A DNA stretch of 64,000 bases from Babylonia areolata (GCF_041734735.1 NC_134897.1:4442441-4506440), one strand, 5' to 3'; shown: positions 11,550 through 22,745, numbered from the stretch's first letter. Translations and numbers: made by a program. Notes: generated from the letters alone by a model not told the origin.

Positions 11550-11921
11550 GGGAATGTTGGAATTGGGGAAAATTGTGTCATGTTATGGGTTTTGTTGTTG
11601 TTGTTGTTTTCCTTCATTCCAGGGCTTGTGGCTGCTGATGTGTGTCAGCTGGAACACTGTTGATTTTTGCATTGTGTAGCTCCCTGTTTGATTTTTTTAT
11701 GTATGCTTTTCTGGGTTATGGAGTTATGTACAGCTGTATCATTTTGAAATGTATTTTTGGTGGTTTCTTTTGTCCTGTAATGTCTTCATTTTCACATGTT
11801 TATGTTTCTGCTAATTTTTGGGTTAGAGAACTAATCTCCCCATTAGCATTAATTGATGATGGCAGTGGTCAGCATGTGGTCAGCAGCAATGAGGACATTG
11901 CATTCAAAAGCTGGGGGTGGG

Positions 11922-13774
11922 TGTTATAGTGTGCCAGCAGTGTCACCCCCCACCACCCACACTGTCCCCCTTCCCTCCCCATCCCTTCACCCCCTCCCCC
12001 CCCTTCTTATATCCCTTCCCGCTCCATCCAAAGTCCAGTCTTTGAGGTCGCGCCGACACTGCGCCACCCTCCCTCCTTTCACCCTCCCTCACCCCTACTC
12101 CCTAGTCGGCCCTCTTTGGTCAGCGACGCCGCGTCACCCGCCCCAGCTATAGGAATACGTGCAGTTTCGTGATGTTTGCCACAATTCCCGTGTTCGAAAC
12201 AGACGAGCACGGCGGCCTGTCTTTCAAGTCATTCCTCGTCTCCCCGTTCACAAACAGGGCTGAGCTAGACGGCGGGACTTCAGAACGTAAGCTAGGGAAA
12301 AGTTATGCTAATTCGAACTTTGATCAAGCCGGCTAACAGGCCGAGAGCTGTATTGTCCTGTCTCCCCAATCTCTTTGTGACGTAAATGGGTGAACTTGTC
12401 ATCATAGAATGTGTATAGACAAGTGGGTTGAATTGTAGCGAATCAGATCATTCTGTAGCTTGCATTAGTACACACAGTATGTTGGGGGAAGGGATAAAAC
12501 CAGTCAGCACAGCCAGTTCTCAGCTGTCTCCCAGAAGAACTGACTGACACAGGGTGACTGACTGATCAGTGATGTGAGGAACAAGGAAATCCCTGTTGGG
12601 CTGTGAGTACATGACTTGTAATGGTTTTATGTTATGTTGTTAACTTAGTTGTGTTGGGAAACTATGTTTTATGTCAGTGGACAGCCAGTTTAAGTTGATC
12701 TTGTGGCTTGTGGAAAGAATAGGGGTTAATGTGTGAAAGCTACCCACTGAGAGAAGTACTGGCCTAAATCTTTTGAGTCCCCCCCCCTTCTGTTGGGTTA
12801 CAGATATCCTGTTCTGTATTTTTGATGTATACATACTTGTTTTGTATATAGTAGGTGGTGCTGGTTCAGTGTGAACTGAACAGATCTATAGGCTAACACA
12901 TTGTCAGTGTGTGTTGAGGGTTTTTCATGTGTGTGTGTGTGTGTATGCACATGGGGGTAGCAGCAAGTGTTGTGGAACACATGTTTGAGTTATTGGTAGT
13001 TGTGGTAACATGTGTAGGAGTTGTGCTTTGTGTCAGTGGTTTACTTTGTTCAAAGTGGGAAGGAACATTGTAATGTGATTAGCGAGTTGGCAGACTATGA
13101 GAGCACTGAGGGTCAGTGCTATATGGTTGCATATTGCTGTTAACCAGAGGTATGTTGGAAGTAATGATTTCCACACATGTACTTGTGTCAGTGGGACACT
13201 TTGTGAAGGCAAAGAAGAGATTTGTTTGGTAATGGTAACACACAGTTTAGTTGAATGATGGGTAACATGAGTTGGAACACAGGGTTGTATTGGTCAGTGA
13301 TATGTTTTGTACACAGTATGGTAATTGGTATGTCACTGCTGGTGGCAGGTAAGCTTGATGAAGCTTGTACCTCACATAGATCTTTGTGTGAGAGTAGTGC
13401 ATACTGGTGGACATGTGATGAAAGGTGCTGAGAGGGTATAGGCCTTTTATGTCAGTGATGTCCAGATATTTGAGATTTTATCTGACCTTGGTTTTGGGTG
13501 TGTGTTTGTGTTCCAGGTGTGCTGCTTTAGGTTTAGGGTGAATTTTACCGTGCTGCTTATAGGTGCTGATTTAGGTGTAGGATGATCTTTTTACTGTGTG
13601 CTGTATTGTAAAGTAAACACTCTATAAAAACCACTCCATGTGGCCCTGCTATTGATGTGAGGAGAGACTGGAGCGAGTGAGTGCATGATCTGTTGATCCT
13701 ATATCCCCCTGTCTCTGCTCTCTCTCTCTTCTGTTAGAATCGAACCACACACTCTCAAACAGCACCTTTTTACA
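11922..13774 (+). repeat. LTR copy 4 (array 3' end)
   Basis: Fourth LTR, 1853 bp, ending TTTTTACA at 13774 and followed by ATAT and AT-rich intron DNA instead of the primer-binding site. This is the right edge of the array; the ATAT matches the four bases before LTR copy 1. Confidence 0.9.
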
Positions 13775-13778
13775 ATAT

Positions 13779-14447
13779 AATCATAATAATGTGTTTGAGG
13801 ATGAGTCCTTTCAAAACTAAATTGATTGATATAAGATATGTTTGTATATAATCATGATAATGCATGTTGTTTTCTTTATCAATTGACAACTAAATAGACG
13901 AGGAAAATAGGAGTATGAAATTAATGCTTTTAGTCAATGAAGACTTGACAAAGTTTAAAAAACAACAACAAAAGAACAAAACAACCGCTATCAAAAAAAA
14001 ACACAAAAAAGTTTGAAGCCAGGAGTAGAGAAAAGACCGAAAACAGTGAAGGAAAGGAATAGGTCTAAGACCTTTGCTTTGTGGACAGCCTTTGGGGAAA
14101 TGAAAATACTTTCGGATCCAAATGCTCCTTTCATTTTAGTGAAGCTCCCCCGGAGGATGAGTACATTATTGGATTTTGAAAGTCCCTTCCTTAATGAAAC
14201 GAGTGGACACGTGTTTCGAAGCTCGACCCGGTAATGGCAGAGATGAGTTGTGGTCAATGAACTAATACAGAGGAACTTTTTTAAAATTTTTAATATAATT
14301 GTCTATGTTAACTTGGATCTCATCTCCGATTTTTAATCCAGGCTATCTACGAAGGATAGAAAATGACAGGGAAAGAAAGCATTAAAAATAACAATTTCCT
14401 TTAAATTTTGAAAGATATGAAAGAAAAAAACGGTTCAAACTTTGTGC

Positions 14448-14530
<83 letters not shown>

Positions 14531-14923
14531 GATGTGTGTGTGTGTGTTTGTGTGTATGTGTACATATGTATGTATATATAACTTAGTGTAAGTAACTATA
14601 TCACGAAATAAAATGAAATATAAAGTATTTTCTCTCTCTCTGTCTCTCTCTCTGTCTCTCTCTCTCTGTCTCCCCTTCCCTCCCATCCTCCTTCACACAG
14701 AGAGAACCACCCTCCTGTTCATCCTGAGGCCACTTTTACACCAAAATAGCTTAGAAGCATAATTATTGTAAATACGAGCAAACACACAAGAAAGAAACAG
14801 ACAGACAGGCCAACGGGGTGAGACCACTGTGCTGTCGGTGGGAGAGACAGACAGACTGACCTTCAGGCGGGCAGAAGAAACGTTGCCCCGCCCTTCCAAT
14901 CACCACGTGCACGCCCCACTCAC
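13779..14923. other. FEM1-like intron, AT-rich with microsatellites
   Basis: Intron sequence between the LTR array and the FEM1-like exon. It holds (CA)n then (TA)n at about 14450-14525, a short (GT)n, and a (CT)n run near 14633-14672. The segment 13990-14260 is open on both strands but shows no recognisable domain. No gene seen. Confidence 0.6.
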
Positions 14924-15252
14924 CGTGTGCTCCGCCAGACGTTTCTCAGCCAGGGGTCTGCCAGGCTGGTGTCTCACCTTCATGGCCCGTTCCCACAACT
15001 CCAGACACCGCTCCGCCCTGTCCTGTGTCCAACACCCCGTGCCCAGCACCTCGAGAGCGTTGGCTCTGTCGTCCCGGCTGCAGTCGGAAACGGCCAGCAA
15101 GAACTCCACGAAGTCCTCCTTGGTCTTCAGGGCCGCCACCAGGATTGGCGTCTCACCCAGAGTGTTGCGCATCATGATGGCGCCATTCTCCAGGAGAACC
15201 TTTTCCACTTCCACGGCTCCGGCACAGGCTGCAGCGTGCAGAGCTGTTCTTC
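14924..15252 (-). CDS. FEM1: FEM1-like gene, ankyrin and TPR-like exon
   Basis: A 329-nt exon with acceptor TTTTTTGCAG (AG at 15254-15253) and donor ACG|GTGAGT (GT at 14923-14922); entry phase 1, exit phase 0. It encodes the last N-terminal ankyrin repeats (GRTALHAAACAGAVEVEKVL, then GETPILVAAL) and the start of the FEM1 domain (ANALEVLGTGCW, then CLELWERAMKVR), matching the family's KADALELLGATF..ALKYWKKAMNMR. The frame joins exactly to the exon at 1028. FEM1 proteins recruit substrates to CUL2-Elongin ligases; nematode FEM-1 acts in sex determination. The N-terminal ankyrin exons should lie to the right but none was recognised up to 37 kb, so they may be beyond a very long intron, lost, or too short to see. 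Confidence 0.85.
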
Positions 15253-15317
15253 CTGCAAAAAATATGTGCTGGGCTATACGTTTGGGTGAAATCGATTTAA
15301 GGGATATAACAACAACA

Positions 15318-15322
15318 ACAAT

Positions 15323-15364
<42 letters not shown>

Positions 15365-15543
15365 AGTATTGTACTTATTTAGTGCAAACTCCCCACATAA
15401 TGGGCTCTAATCTCCTCACACAATACATATACAATAGTACATTATACCACAGAAGAGCACATGAGGACATAGAAGTGGAAAAACAACATCTGTGTACACA
15501 ATACTAGAAACTGCAGATATGAATGATCGCAGGAAAAAGGCAC

Positions 15544-15576
<33 letters not shown>

Positions 15577-16130
15577 CAAACACTGACCCACAACACACGC
15601 ACCACATGGACACATCAGTGGAGAGGGGACACAGGGGGAGTGCAGAGGGTGGGAGAAGACACACAAAGAACAGAACAATGCTTCGACACATCGAAAGGCC
15701 ATTTTGAACAGGCGGGTTTTCAGTCTTTGAAAGAGGGCAGAGTTAATGAGTGCCGGAGTTACAGAGGAAGAGAATTCCAGACAGGTGCTTGATATTGAAA
15801 AGCCCTTTGACTAAATGTCTTTGAAGAGACTTTGGGGACCCGAAGCAGCTTTTCTCCAGAAGACCTGAGGATGGAGTGTAAATGTGAAGGAATTCAGTAA
15901 AATGGGAGAGAACCGTCAAAGTACCCATATGCTAATATGACAATTTTATACTGAATCCTGTATTGGATGGACAACCAATGAAGTTGACACAAGAGAGGAG
16001 TAATGATCTTTTATGGACTTTTTGAAAATAACTCTGGCAGCATTGTTCATAATCATCTGAAGGTGTGATACCAGATCAGAGGGCAAACCAGCAAGTAGTG
16101 AATTTCAGTGGTCATGCAGTAGATATGAGA
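15318..16130 (-). mobile_element. LINE 3' remnant with (ATG)n tail
   Basis: On the minus strand this reads as a decayed LINE 3' part ending in GCACTAAATAAGTACAATAC and then about 14 units of a trinucleotide, which is (ATC)n on the plus strand at 15321-15364. The segment 15690-15930 resembles, in layout, the 3' coding part of the L2-like copy at 17.2-18.2 kb. It also carries a (CA)n run at 15549-15576. The reading frame is broken and the 5' end is unclear, so the family call is weak. Confidence 0.4.
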
Positions 16131-16453
16131 ATGTTTGGTTCGTTTAACCTTTTCGATGGGAATACGCTACATTATGATGCATTCAGTAGCAGTTTTTACT
16201 CAGTTCACTGACGTTGTGACTCTTTTTTTCTTTCTTTTTTATGATGGGAGTTTGAAATAAAGCAATGAGGAGGAACCAGCCCTGGAAGCAAGAAATAACC
16301 AGGTACAGTTCCTCGATGGCTATTAATAGTACTGTCCTTCTTGACATCAAGATGTTGCTGCTGTTGTTGTTGATGTTGTTGTTGTTGTGTGTGTGTGTGT
16401 GTGTTCTTTCGAAAATTCTGAGTGAAGAAAGAAAACAACAGCAATAGGTCAGC

Positions 16454-16492
<39 letters not shown>

Positions 16493-17235
16493 GACATACA
16501 CTGTCAAGTAAAAAATAATAATAATAATAATAATGAATTTTTTTAAAGCGTGATTTTTATGTGAGTTCACGAGTTATTGTATTCTCGTGACTTTTCATAC
16601 GATTTGGGAATCTGATTCTGAGTAGCCATTTCTCTTAAAACAAAAGATGAAGATGAAGAAGGAGAAAGGGAAGTAGAAGAAGTAAAAGAAGACGGAGAAG
16701 AATGAGAAGGAGGCCCGAGAAGAAAATGGGGAGGGTGGGGGGAAGATGCAGAAGAAGACACGGAACAATCCAAAATAGAAGAGGGAGAGGAGTGCGACGG
16801 AGATTGATTGATTGAATCTTTAATGGGTAAAGAATTAGGCACAGTAAAGAAGCAGAAGAAGAATGAGAAAAGGACAGAAGACGGAACTGAAGACAAAGAA
16901 GAAGAAGAAAAGGAAGAGAAAGAAGAAGAGGGTGGAGAAGGAGACGGAGGAGAAGACGAAGAGAAGCGGAAGAAAAGAGGATAAGAAGAGGAAGAGAGAG
17001 AAGCAGGAAAATATTAAGAGTAAGAAGTATCTTTGTTCTATGTTGGTACCAGAATCGACTTAAAATACCAGACCAGACTGTTTTGATTTAAAGCTTTAAA
17101 AGATATCACTGTCGTTGACTTTTATTTGTTACGGGTGAATTAGAGCACATGTCGTTGTATGAACGGAAGCGTACTACTGCGGATGATTTGTAAGAAAGAG
17201 AGGAGCATGTCATGCGCATGTGGCCACATGTTACA
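16131..17235. other. Gene-free stretch with purine tract
   Basis: No gene seen. It contains (TTG)n/(GT)n near 16349-16408, (CT)n at 16459-16490, (AAT)n at 16515-16534, and from about 16640 to 17010 a long plus-strand purine-rich tract built on imperfect GAA/GAG units, interrupted once near 16800-16850. Lysine/glutamate-rich frames in it are composition artefacts. Confidence 0.6.
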
Positions 17236-18190
17236 CATAATAATAATAATAATAATGGTATTTATATAGCGCTGAATCTTGTGCAGAGACAAATCTCAGC
17301 GCTTTCACACCAGTCGTTCACACGCATGCATAACTCTAAAACTGAAGAAACTGAACTCAAGGAAAGGTAGGGGAGGGAGGCTATCTTGTGAAGAGGTGGG
17401 TTTTAAGGCCAGACTTGAAAGAGCTGAGTGCGGAGACCTGACGAAGCGAAAGAGGAAGTTCATTCCAAATACAAGGTCCAGAGACAGAGAAAGAACGGCG
17501 TCCAACAGTGGAGTGTTTGAATCTGGGTATGCGTAAACAGAGTGGATCCGAAGCCGATTGTAGAGAGCGAGATGGAGTATAGAGGTGAAGGCAGCCACAA
17601 AGAATGGAAGGGGCAGATCTGTGAATACATTTATAACATAGAGTGCTGATCTTATACTTTATTCTGTGTGAGACAGGGAGCCAATGGAGATGTTGCAAAA
17701 AAGGAGTGATGTGCTCAGATCTTTTCTTTCTGAGGACGAGTCGGGCAGCAGAGTTTTGTATGCGCTGAAGGGACTGAATGGATGAAGCAGACAAACCAGA
17801 CAATAGAGAGTTACAGTAGTCAAGGCGAGAGAGAATGAGTGAAACGACAAGTCTAGATGTTGCGTTGGTGAACAGATATTTACTGATCCGTAACAACTGA
17901 CAGTAGCAGGATTGACATGTCTGACTGATAATTTTTTGCATGGACAGTGTGTTGTCAAGGACAACACAGAGGTTCCTGACTGAGCTGGAAAGAGGGATGG
18001 ATGTACTGCCAAGTTTGATTTTGTCAGCTGTGATGGAAGAAAGGTTTTGTTTAGTTCCTATGATCATTGCTTCGGTTTTGTCTGCGTTGAGTTGTAACTT
18101 ATTTAGAGCCATCCAGTTTTGAATGTCCAGGAAATATTCAGATGTTCCTTTTAATTCTCTAAACTTGGCACTTTGATCTGATATTCTGAC
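17236..18190 (-). mobile_element. L2/CR1-group LINE, 5'-truncated
   Basis: The 18112-17381 frame encodes the C-terminal part of a reverse transcriptase: NKLQLNADKTEAMIIG (thumb start), LSRLDYCNSLLSG, QNSAARLV and HWLPVSHRIKYK, all typical of L2/CR1-type LINEs, ending FKSGLKTHLF. The catalytic palm (FADD) is missing, so the copy is cut short near 18190. The 3' region holds AGCGCTATATAAATACC followed by (ATT)n, seen on the plus strand as (TAA)n at 17238-17256. The last 243 codons are open, so it is moderately young. Confidence 0.8.
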
Positions 18191-19285
18191 ACAAAAACAA
18201 GAACAGTCATTATTATCATTTTTTGTTCAAACAGGAACTTCTTTTGCTAAGCATGGAAGTTTTATTTATTTTGCAAACGTTTTGGTGCAGAGGGTAAAAA
18301 AGGGAAATTACTCTGTACTTCATGCTAGGGGACTTAATTTGCTTTAAACTGATCTTTCTCATCTAAAACATTACATTTTGAAATTATACTCAATACATAA
18401 AAAGCTTGTGTGTTTTACTCTCAGTGTACAGGGCTTTCACTATGTTCATTCGGCCAAGTGGTCTTTTTCGGAAAATACTAAAATCAATATGACGAGTGGA
18501 CTTTACAGATCTGTTGGCTGAGCTCTGAAGGTCATGGGCAAAAATCAATTGCGTACACATATTAATACACATTCAAAGCGCGTGCTCATATTCTTCACGA
18601 ACGCGAACGACGCCATTTTGTTTCAAGTTGTTGACCTGCCTGTTCAATCCTATATTCAATGGACAATACATGATAACATGTGATGGAAAGTTGGAGAAGG
18701 AGACCGTTAAATATTTATTCAGAGAAAGATTTGTGAACGCCTCATTAATTACTGGATTATGCCCCAAACTGCCATAAAAATATCCACAGAATCAGTCGGA
18801 ATTCACAGTTAAAAATTGTAAACCATGCGAGTTAATACCCTTGAACGGATCACGATGAAACGAAAAAATTTCCAGTCTTGACTTTTCTCAAAATGAAGTC
18901 CTTTTGTGACTTACGACGTTTAGAAGTACTTGTACTTGGCTCTACATGTTATTAGTTTAACAAAATACTAACTTTCATATCATATAAAACTATAAAACTA
19001 GAATGAACATAAAAGAGAAATTGAATCGACCGTGTCATACTACATTCCCGGCGGGTGTAACTGAACTTGTACATCTATTTAGATCTAGTGAAAACGGCTA
19101 AATGTTGCAGTGTGATTGCGGCGATAGCCATTAAAAAGAATTTTTTATTGCCCTTAAAGATTTTTTGAATGCCCAAGATACACCAGATGATATGATATAA
19201 ACAGCGTTCTCACTGCGAATACCGCAATTGATTTATCGCCCTTTAAAAAAGTATGTTCAAATGTTAAATTTTAGAACATCCGTAA
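18191..19285. other. AT-rich gene-free stretch
   Basis: No gene, RNA or repeat recognised. Short open frames on the minus strand (around 18390-18770) show no domain. The stretch is AT-rich. Confidence 0.5.
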
Positions 19286-19288
19286 AGG

Positions 19289-19372
19289 AGCCACGATAGT
19301 GTAATGGATAAGGCAGTTTCTTCTCACCCGAACACGTGGGGTTCGAATCTAGTTAGGACTTTTTTTTTCTTT
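19289..19372 (+). pseudogene. tRNA-Arg-like pseudogene or SINE head
   Basis: Sequence GATAGTGTAATGGATAAGGC followed by CTTCTCA and GGGGTTCGAATC has the D-arm, anticodon-loop and T-arm layout of an arginine tRNA (anticodon TCT if the loop is CTTCTCA) with a standard B box. The T-stem and acceptor stem do not pair well, so it is a pseudogene or the head of a tRNA-derived SINE. A T-run from 19360, interrupted, would act as a polymerase III terminator. Confidence 0.5.
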
Positions 19373-19735
19373 CTTCTTTTTTTTTTTTTAAACGCGAAGC
19401 TTTATAATAACAAATACAGAACACATTTTAACAATTAGGTTTTTGTTTTTTGTTTTTTAAGTGTATCACAAGTGAGTCTTGAAGGCCTTGCCTCTCTTGT
19501 TTTACTTAGAATTCTTTACATGTGGGTGGGCTGCCAGCGAATCACTGCAATTTCTGTATGCTATTGCACTGACAACACTAAACGTAATAGGCCGCTGGAA
19601 AGTTCCACTGCTATCTTCGATCTTGCATACGCATCTAACTTTTACTCGAAATCGCAAGCAATGCCAAAGGCCAGGTTCGTCAGAAAACCGGAAGTCAGTG
19701 AAAAGTTCATCCCTTCACCTTGGGGCGTCCGGATA

Positions 19736-20066
19736 AGGCAACATGGCGACTCTGTCCGCTGAAACTGAAAGTGCGCTTGAATCCATGAACGTTAAAGAAT
19801 CGAAAGAGTATTTTAAAAAACGAACGGACAACTGATAAGTAGCGCGAAAGTTGAACTTGTTCGTCGTGCAAAGATTGTCAATTGTCGCGAAACCAGAAAC
19901 AAGAAGGCGAAGTCAAGTCAGTTTCTGCTGCCACAGGGACATTTCTGCTGTCTTCCACTTCCACTGCATTGACGGCCACAATCATCAATTTGATTTTTAC
20001 GCCGTTTTTGTTGAGTTGCGATGAAAGAAAAACAAACTACAGAAAGCGACAGAGGATGAAAACCTA
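19736..20066 (+). pseudogene. Possible SAP-motif gene remnant
   Basis: An ATG in good context (AACATGGCGACT, A of ATG at 19743) opens a frame whose residues SMNVKESKEYFKKR recall the first helix of SAP DNA-binding motifs; after a stop, a shifted continuation resembles the second helix. It ends where the LINE on the other strand begins. I read it as a broken 5' piece of a host or transposon gene. The match is short and could be chance. Confidence 0.25.
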
Positions 20067-20069
20067 GTC

Positions 20070-22745
20070 CTACTCTAAGTGGGTTCTAAGGGGACCTATT
20101 ATCTAATTAACTACTGACTGGGGGGTACCCTAGACTTAAAGGTGTCCAAGGTGTCTGCTGCTATAGCTGTTTCAGGCAGGTTGTTCCAGTCACGTATCGT
20201 TCTGGGGAAGAAGGAATATTGCCTGTATTGGGTTTTACACCGGATCTGGTTGAACTGGCGGGAATGTTTCCTTCTTTGTCTGAGTGGGGCTGGCACGATG
20301 CAGCTTTTGTCGACGATCGCCTCTCCGTCCATTATTTTTCGTAGCATGGCAAGCCTAGCTACCTTCCGTCTGTGCTGCAGATTCGGCCATTGCAGTCTGT
20401 CGATCATCGCGGTGACACTAGATGTGTTGTAGTACCGGTTGACCACAAACCGTGCTGCTCGTCTCTGGACAGCTTCGATCTTCTTGATGTTGTCTTGGGT
20501 ATGCGGGTCCCATACGGTGCAGGCGTACTCCAAGATTGGTCTGACGAAAGTCTTATATGCTGTTTCTTTGAGGCGCACTGCTGGGATCTTCAGGTTTCTT
20601 CTGAGGAAGCCGAGGGTCTTATTGGCTTTTGCACAAATGGTGTTGATGTGCAGGTCCCAGCTGAGATCACTTGTGATGGTAACGCCTAGGTATTTTGAGG
20701 TAGAGACAGTTTCTAGGATATGGTTGTGGAGGGTATAGTCGGATTTTGCAGGGCAGGATGATTTTGTGACTGGGAGAATAGTACATTTTCCAGGATGGAA
20801 AGCCATGTCCCAGCTGTGCTCCCATGCTTCTAGCTTCTTGAGGTCTTCCTGAAGTAAGTTTTGGTCAGTTTTGGAGGCCTTTAAACGGTAGACAGCTGTG
20901 TCATCAGCAAACATACGTGTCAGTGAGGAGAGTTCTTTTGATGTACGGCAAAAATAGCGCCAGCCCTAAAACAGAGCCTTGTGGGACCCCAGACTTCACG
21001 CTGACCCGCTACCATCCACTACCACCGACTGTTGCCAGTCTTTCAAGAAAGCTCCTATCCATTTGTTGATCTTTCCTTGGACGCCATAATGTTTCAGTTT
21101 GTGGATGAGGAGGCTGTGGTTTACTTTATCGAAGGCCTTCGCAAAGTCCATAATGATGACGTCCGCCTGATTTCCTTTCTCTACAGTACCAAACAGTTCT
21201 TCTGTAAAATTGAGTAGTTGTGTCTCGCAGGACCGAAGCTTGCGAAAGCCGTGTTGTTCTTGACATAAGATTTCGTTGGATTCTAGGTGAGACATGAGAG
21301 CACTGACGATGACATGTTCCAGAATTTTGCAGGGGATAGAGGTCAGAGAGACTGGGCGGTAATCAGTTGGGTTGTAGTGTTCTCCTTTCTTATATATTGG
21401 TGCAACGTTTGCATATCTCCAGTCAGAAGGGACATAATCAGTGTCAAGAGAGGACTGATAGATCATCTTAAGGACTGGAGATATTTCAGGGGCAAGGTTT
21501 TTCAGGATGAGGACTGATTTTGTCACGGCCGCAGCCTTTATGGGGGTTAAGTTTGGAGAGGAGTTTGCGAATGCCTTCTTCAGTAATCAAGATGTCAGAG
21601 AGGGTTGAGCTGGGAGAGATGTCAGACATCTTGCATTTAGCGCGAAACTCTACATCTGTGTACTCACGCCCCTCGCTGAACACTGACTGGAACTGCTTGT
21701 TGAGAGCCTCAGCCTTGGCGGTGGGATCCGTCACAAGCTTACCATCCACTTTCAGAGGTGCGACGCCAGAGTTGGAGCTGCGCTGGTGCTTGACGAAGGT
21801 GTATAATCGCTTGCTCGGTGGTGAACCTTCTGCCGACTCAGGGTCACCTGCGACTGACCTATGGACATATTCCCAGTAGGAGCGTCTTATCATACGTTGC
21901 TTCTGTCTTCTGAGTTGTTCATGTTCTTTTACTAGTTCAGGAGTGCTTTGCTTTTTCTTTCTCTTATAGACCCTGTCATGGCGCTTGGCAATTTTACGAA
22001 TGTCAGCTGTGATCCATGGTTTACAGGCCTTGGTACGCGCTGTCTTGTGGGGGACGTTGGCCTGGACTGACGTACTGAGGGTGTCCTTGAACTTGGTCCA
22101 AAGATCCTCTGTGGTGAGGTTGTTTACATCGGTCACCAACGCCGAGTGCAAGTCCTTCATGTCCTTTCTCATTGCCTCCCAGTTGGCCTTTTCGTAATGG
22201 GGGATCTGCCTTGGAGTCTGCTTGATACGTGGTGGGCTTAAGGAGAATTCACAATAGGGGATGTCATGGTCCGACAAGCCAGGAATGACTTCAACCCTGG
22301 GGATAAGATGCGGGCAGTTAGTAATAAGAAGATCTAACGTGCTATGGGTTCCTTGCTTTTTGTCTATTCTTGTGGTTTCTAGTACTAATTGTTGCATTCC
22401 ATGGTCATATAGTAGGTCCCTGAATTGTTTGTGAAGTTCAACACACTTAGTACCAGGTTTGAGTGTCAGAGTGTTCCAGTCCCAACCAGGAAAGTTGAAA
22501 TCTCCTCCCATAAGGATGTATGTATTCGGAATCCTAGCCGCCCTACCTAGTGATTCGCCCAGTTTCGTAAGGCTGGGTACATCTGCGGTCTTGGGGCCGT
22601 AAAACGCACATAGGTAGAGTGTTTTCCTGCCAAGCAGCTTAACACCTATCCAAATTATCTCGCAGTCTGTAGACAGCTCTGGGACAATAAAGCTCTTCAG
22701 GTTGGATCTGACAGCCACCAGGACACCGCCTCCATATTTATCTCA
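20070..22745 (-). mobile_element. CR1/Jockey-type LINE, 5'-truncated, about three breaks
   Basis: Three minus-strand frames follow one LINE ORF2. Frame 22718-21486 is the endonuclease: YILMGGDFNFPGWDW and the catalytic GLSDHD, then the linker with LNKQFQSVFSEG. Frame 21526-20996 begins the reverse transcriptase: NPTDYRPVSLTSIPCKILEH and DFAKAFDKVNHS. Frame 20914-20111 has FADDTAVYRL (palm), YLGVTITSDLSWD, LEYACTVWDPH, VQRRAARFV and the C-terminal RTIRDWNNLP. Frameshifts lie near 21500 and between 20996 and 20930, so the copy is dead but not old. The N-terminal endonuclease and ORF1 are absent. The 3' end near 20070 shows no clear simple-repeat tail. Confidence 0.85.

Larger units (their letters stand above)
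1082..13774 (+). mobile_element. Tandem array of a gag-only LTR retroelement (4 LTRs, 3 internal regions)
   Basis: Four direct copies of an 1853-bp LTR alternate with three internal regions of 1760 bp, giving a period of 3613-3614 bp over 12.7 kb. LTRs begin TGTTATAG and end TTTTTACA. Each internal region starts with a primer-binding-like site, carries one Gag-like ORF, and ends with a purine tract just before the next LTR. No protease, reverse transcriptase, RNase H or integrase is present, so it is a non-autonomous element of Ty3/Gypsy-like design that would depend on enzymes supplied by another element. ATAT lies at 1078-1081 and again at 13775-13778, so the target duplication flanks the array as a whole. 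Copies look almost identical by eye, implying recent formation. Internal copies look whole, with the ORF uninterrupted in all three. The array lies antisense in a FEM1-like intron. Confidence 0.9.

Noticed and set aside
1082-13774. Array considered as satellite DNA or a CRISPR-like repeat array
   Set aside because: The 3.6-kb unit has LTR ends, a primer site, a purine tract and a Gag ORF, and the genome is eukaryotic with spliced genes.
14435-14686. Frame rich in valine/cysteine and arginine/glutamate
   Set aside because: It translates (CA)n, (TA)n and (CT)n microsatellites.
16567-17063. Serine-rich and lysine/glutamate-rich frames on opposite strands
   Set aside because: Both arise from the polypurine tract.
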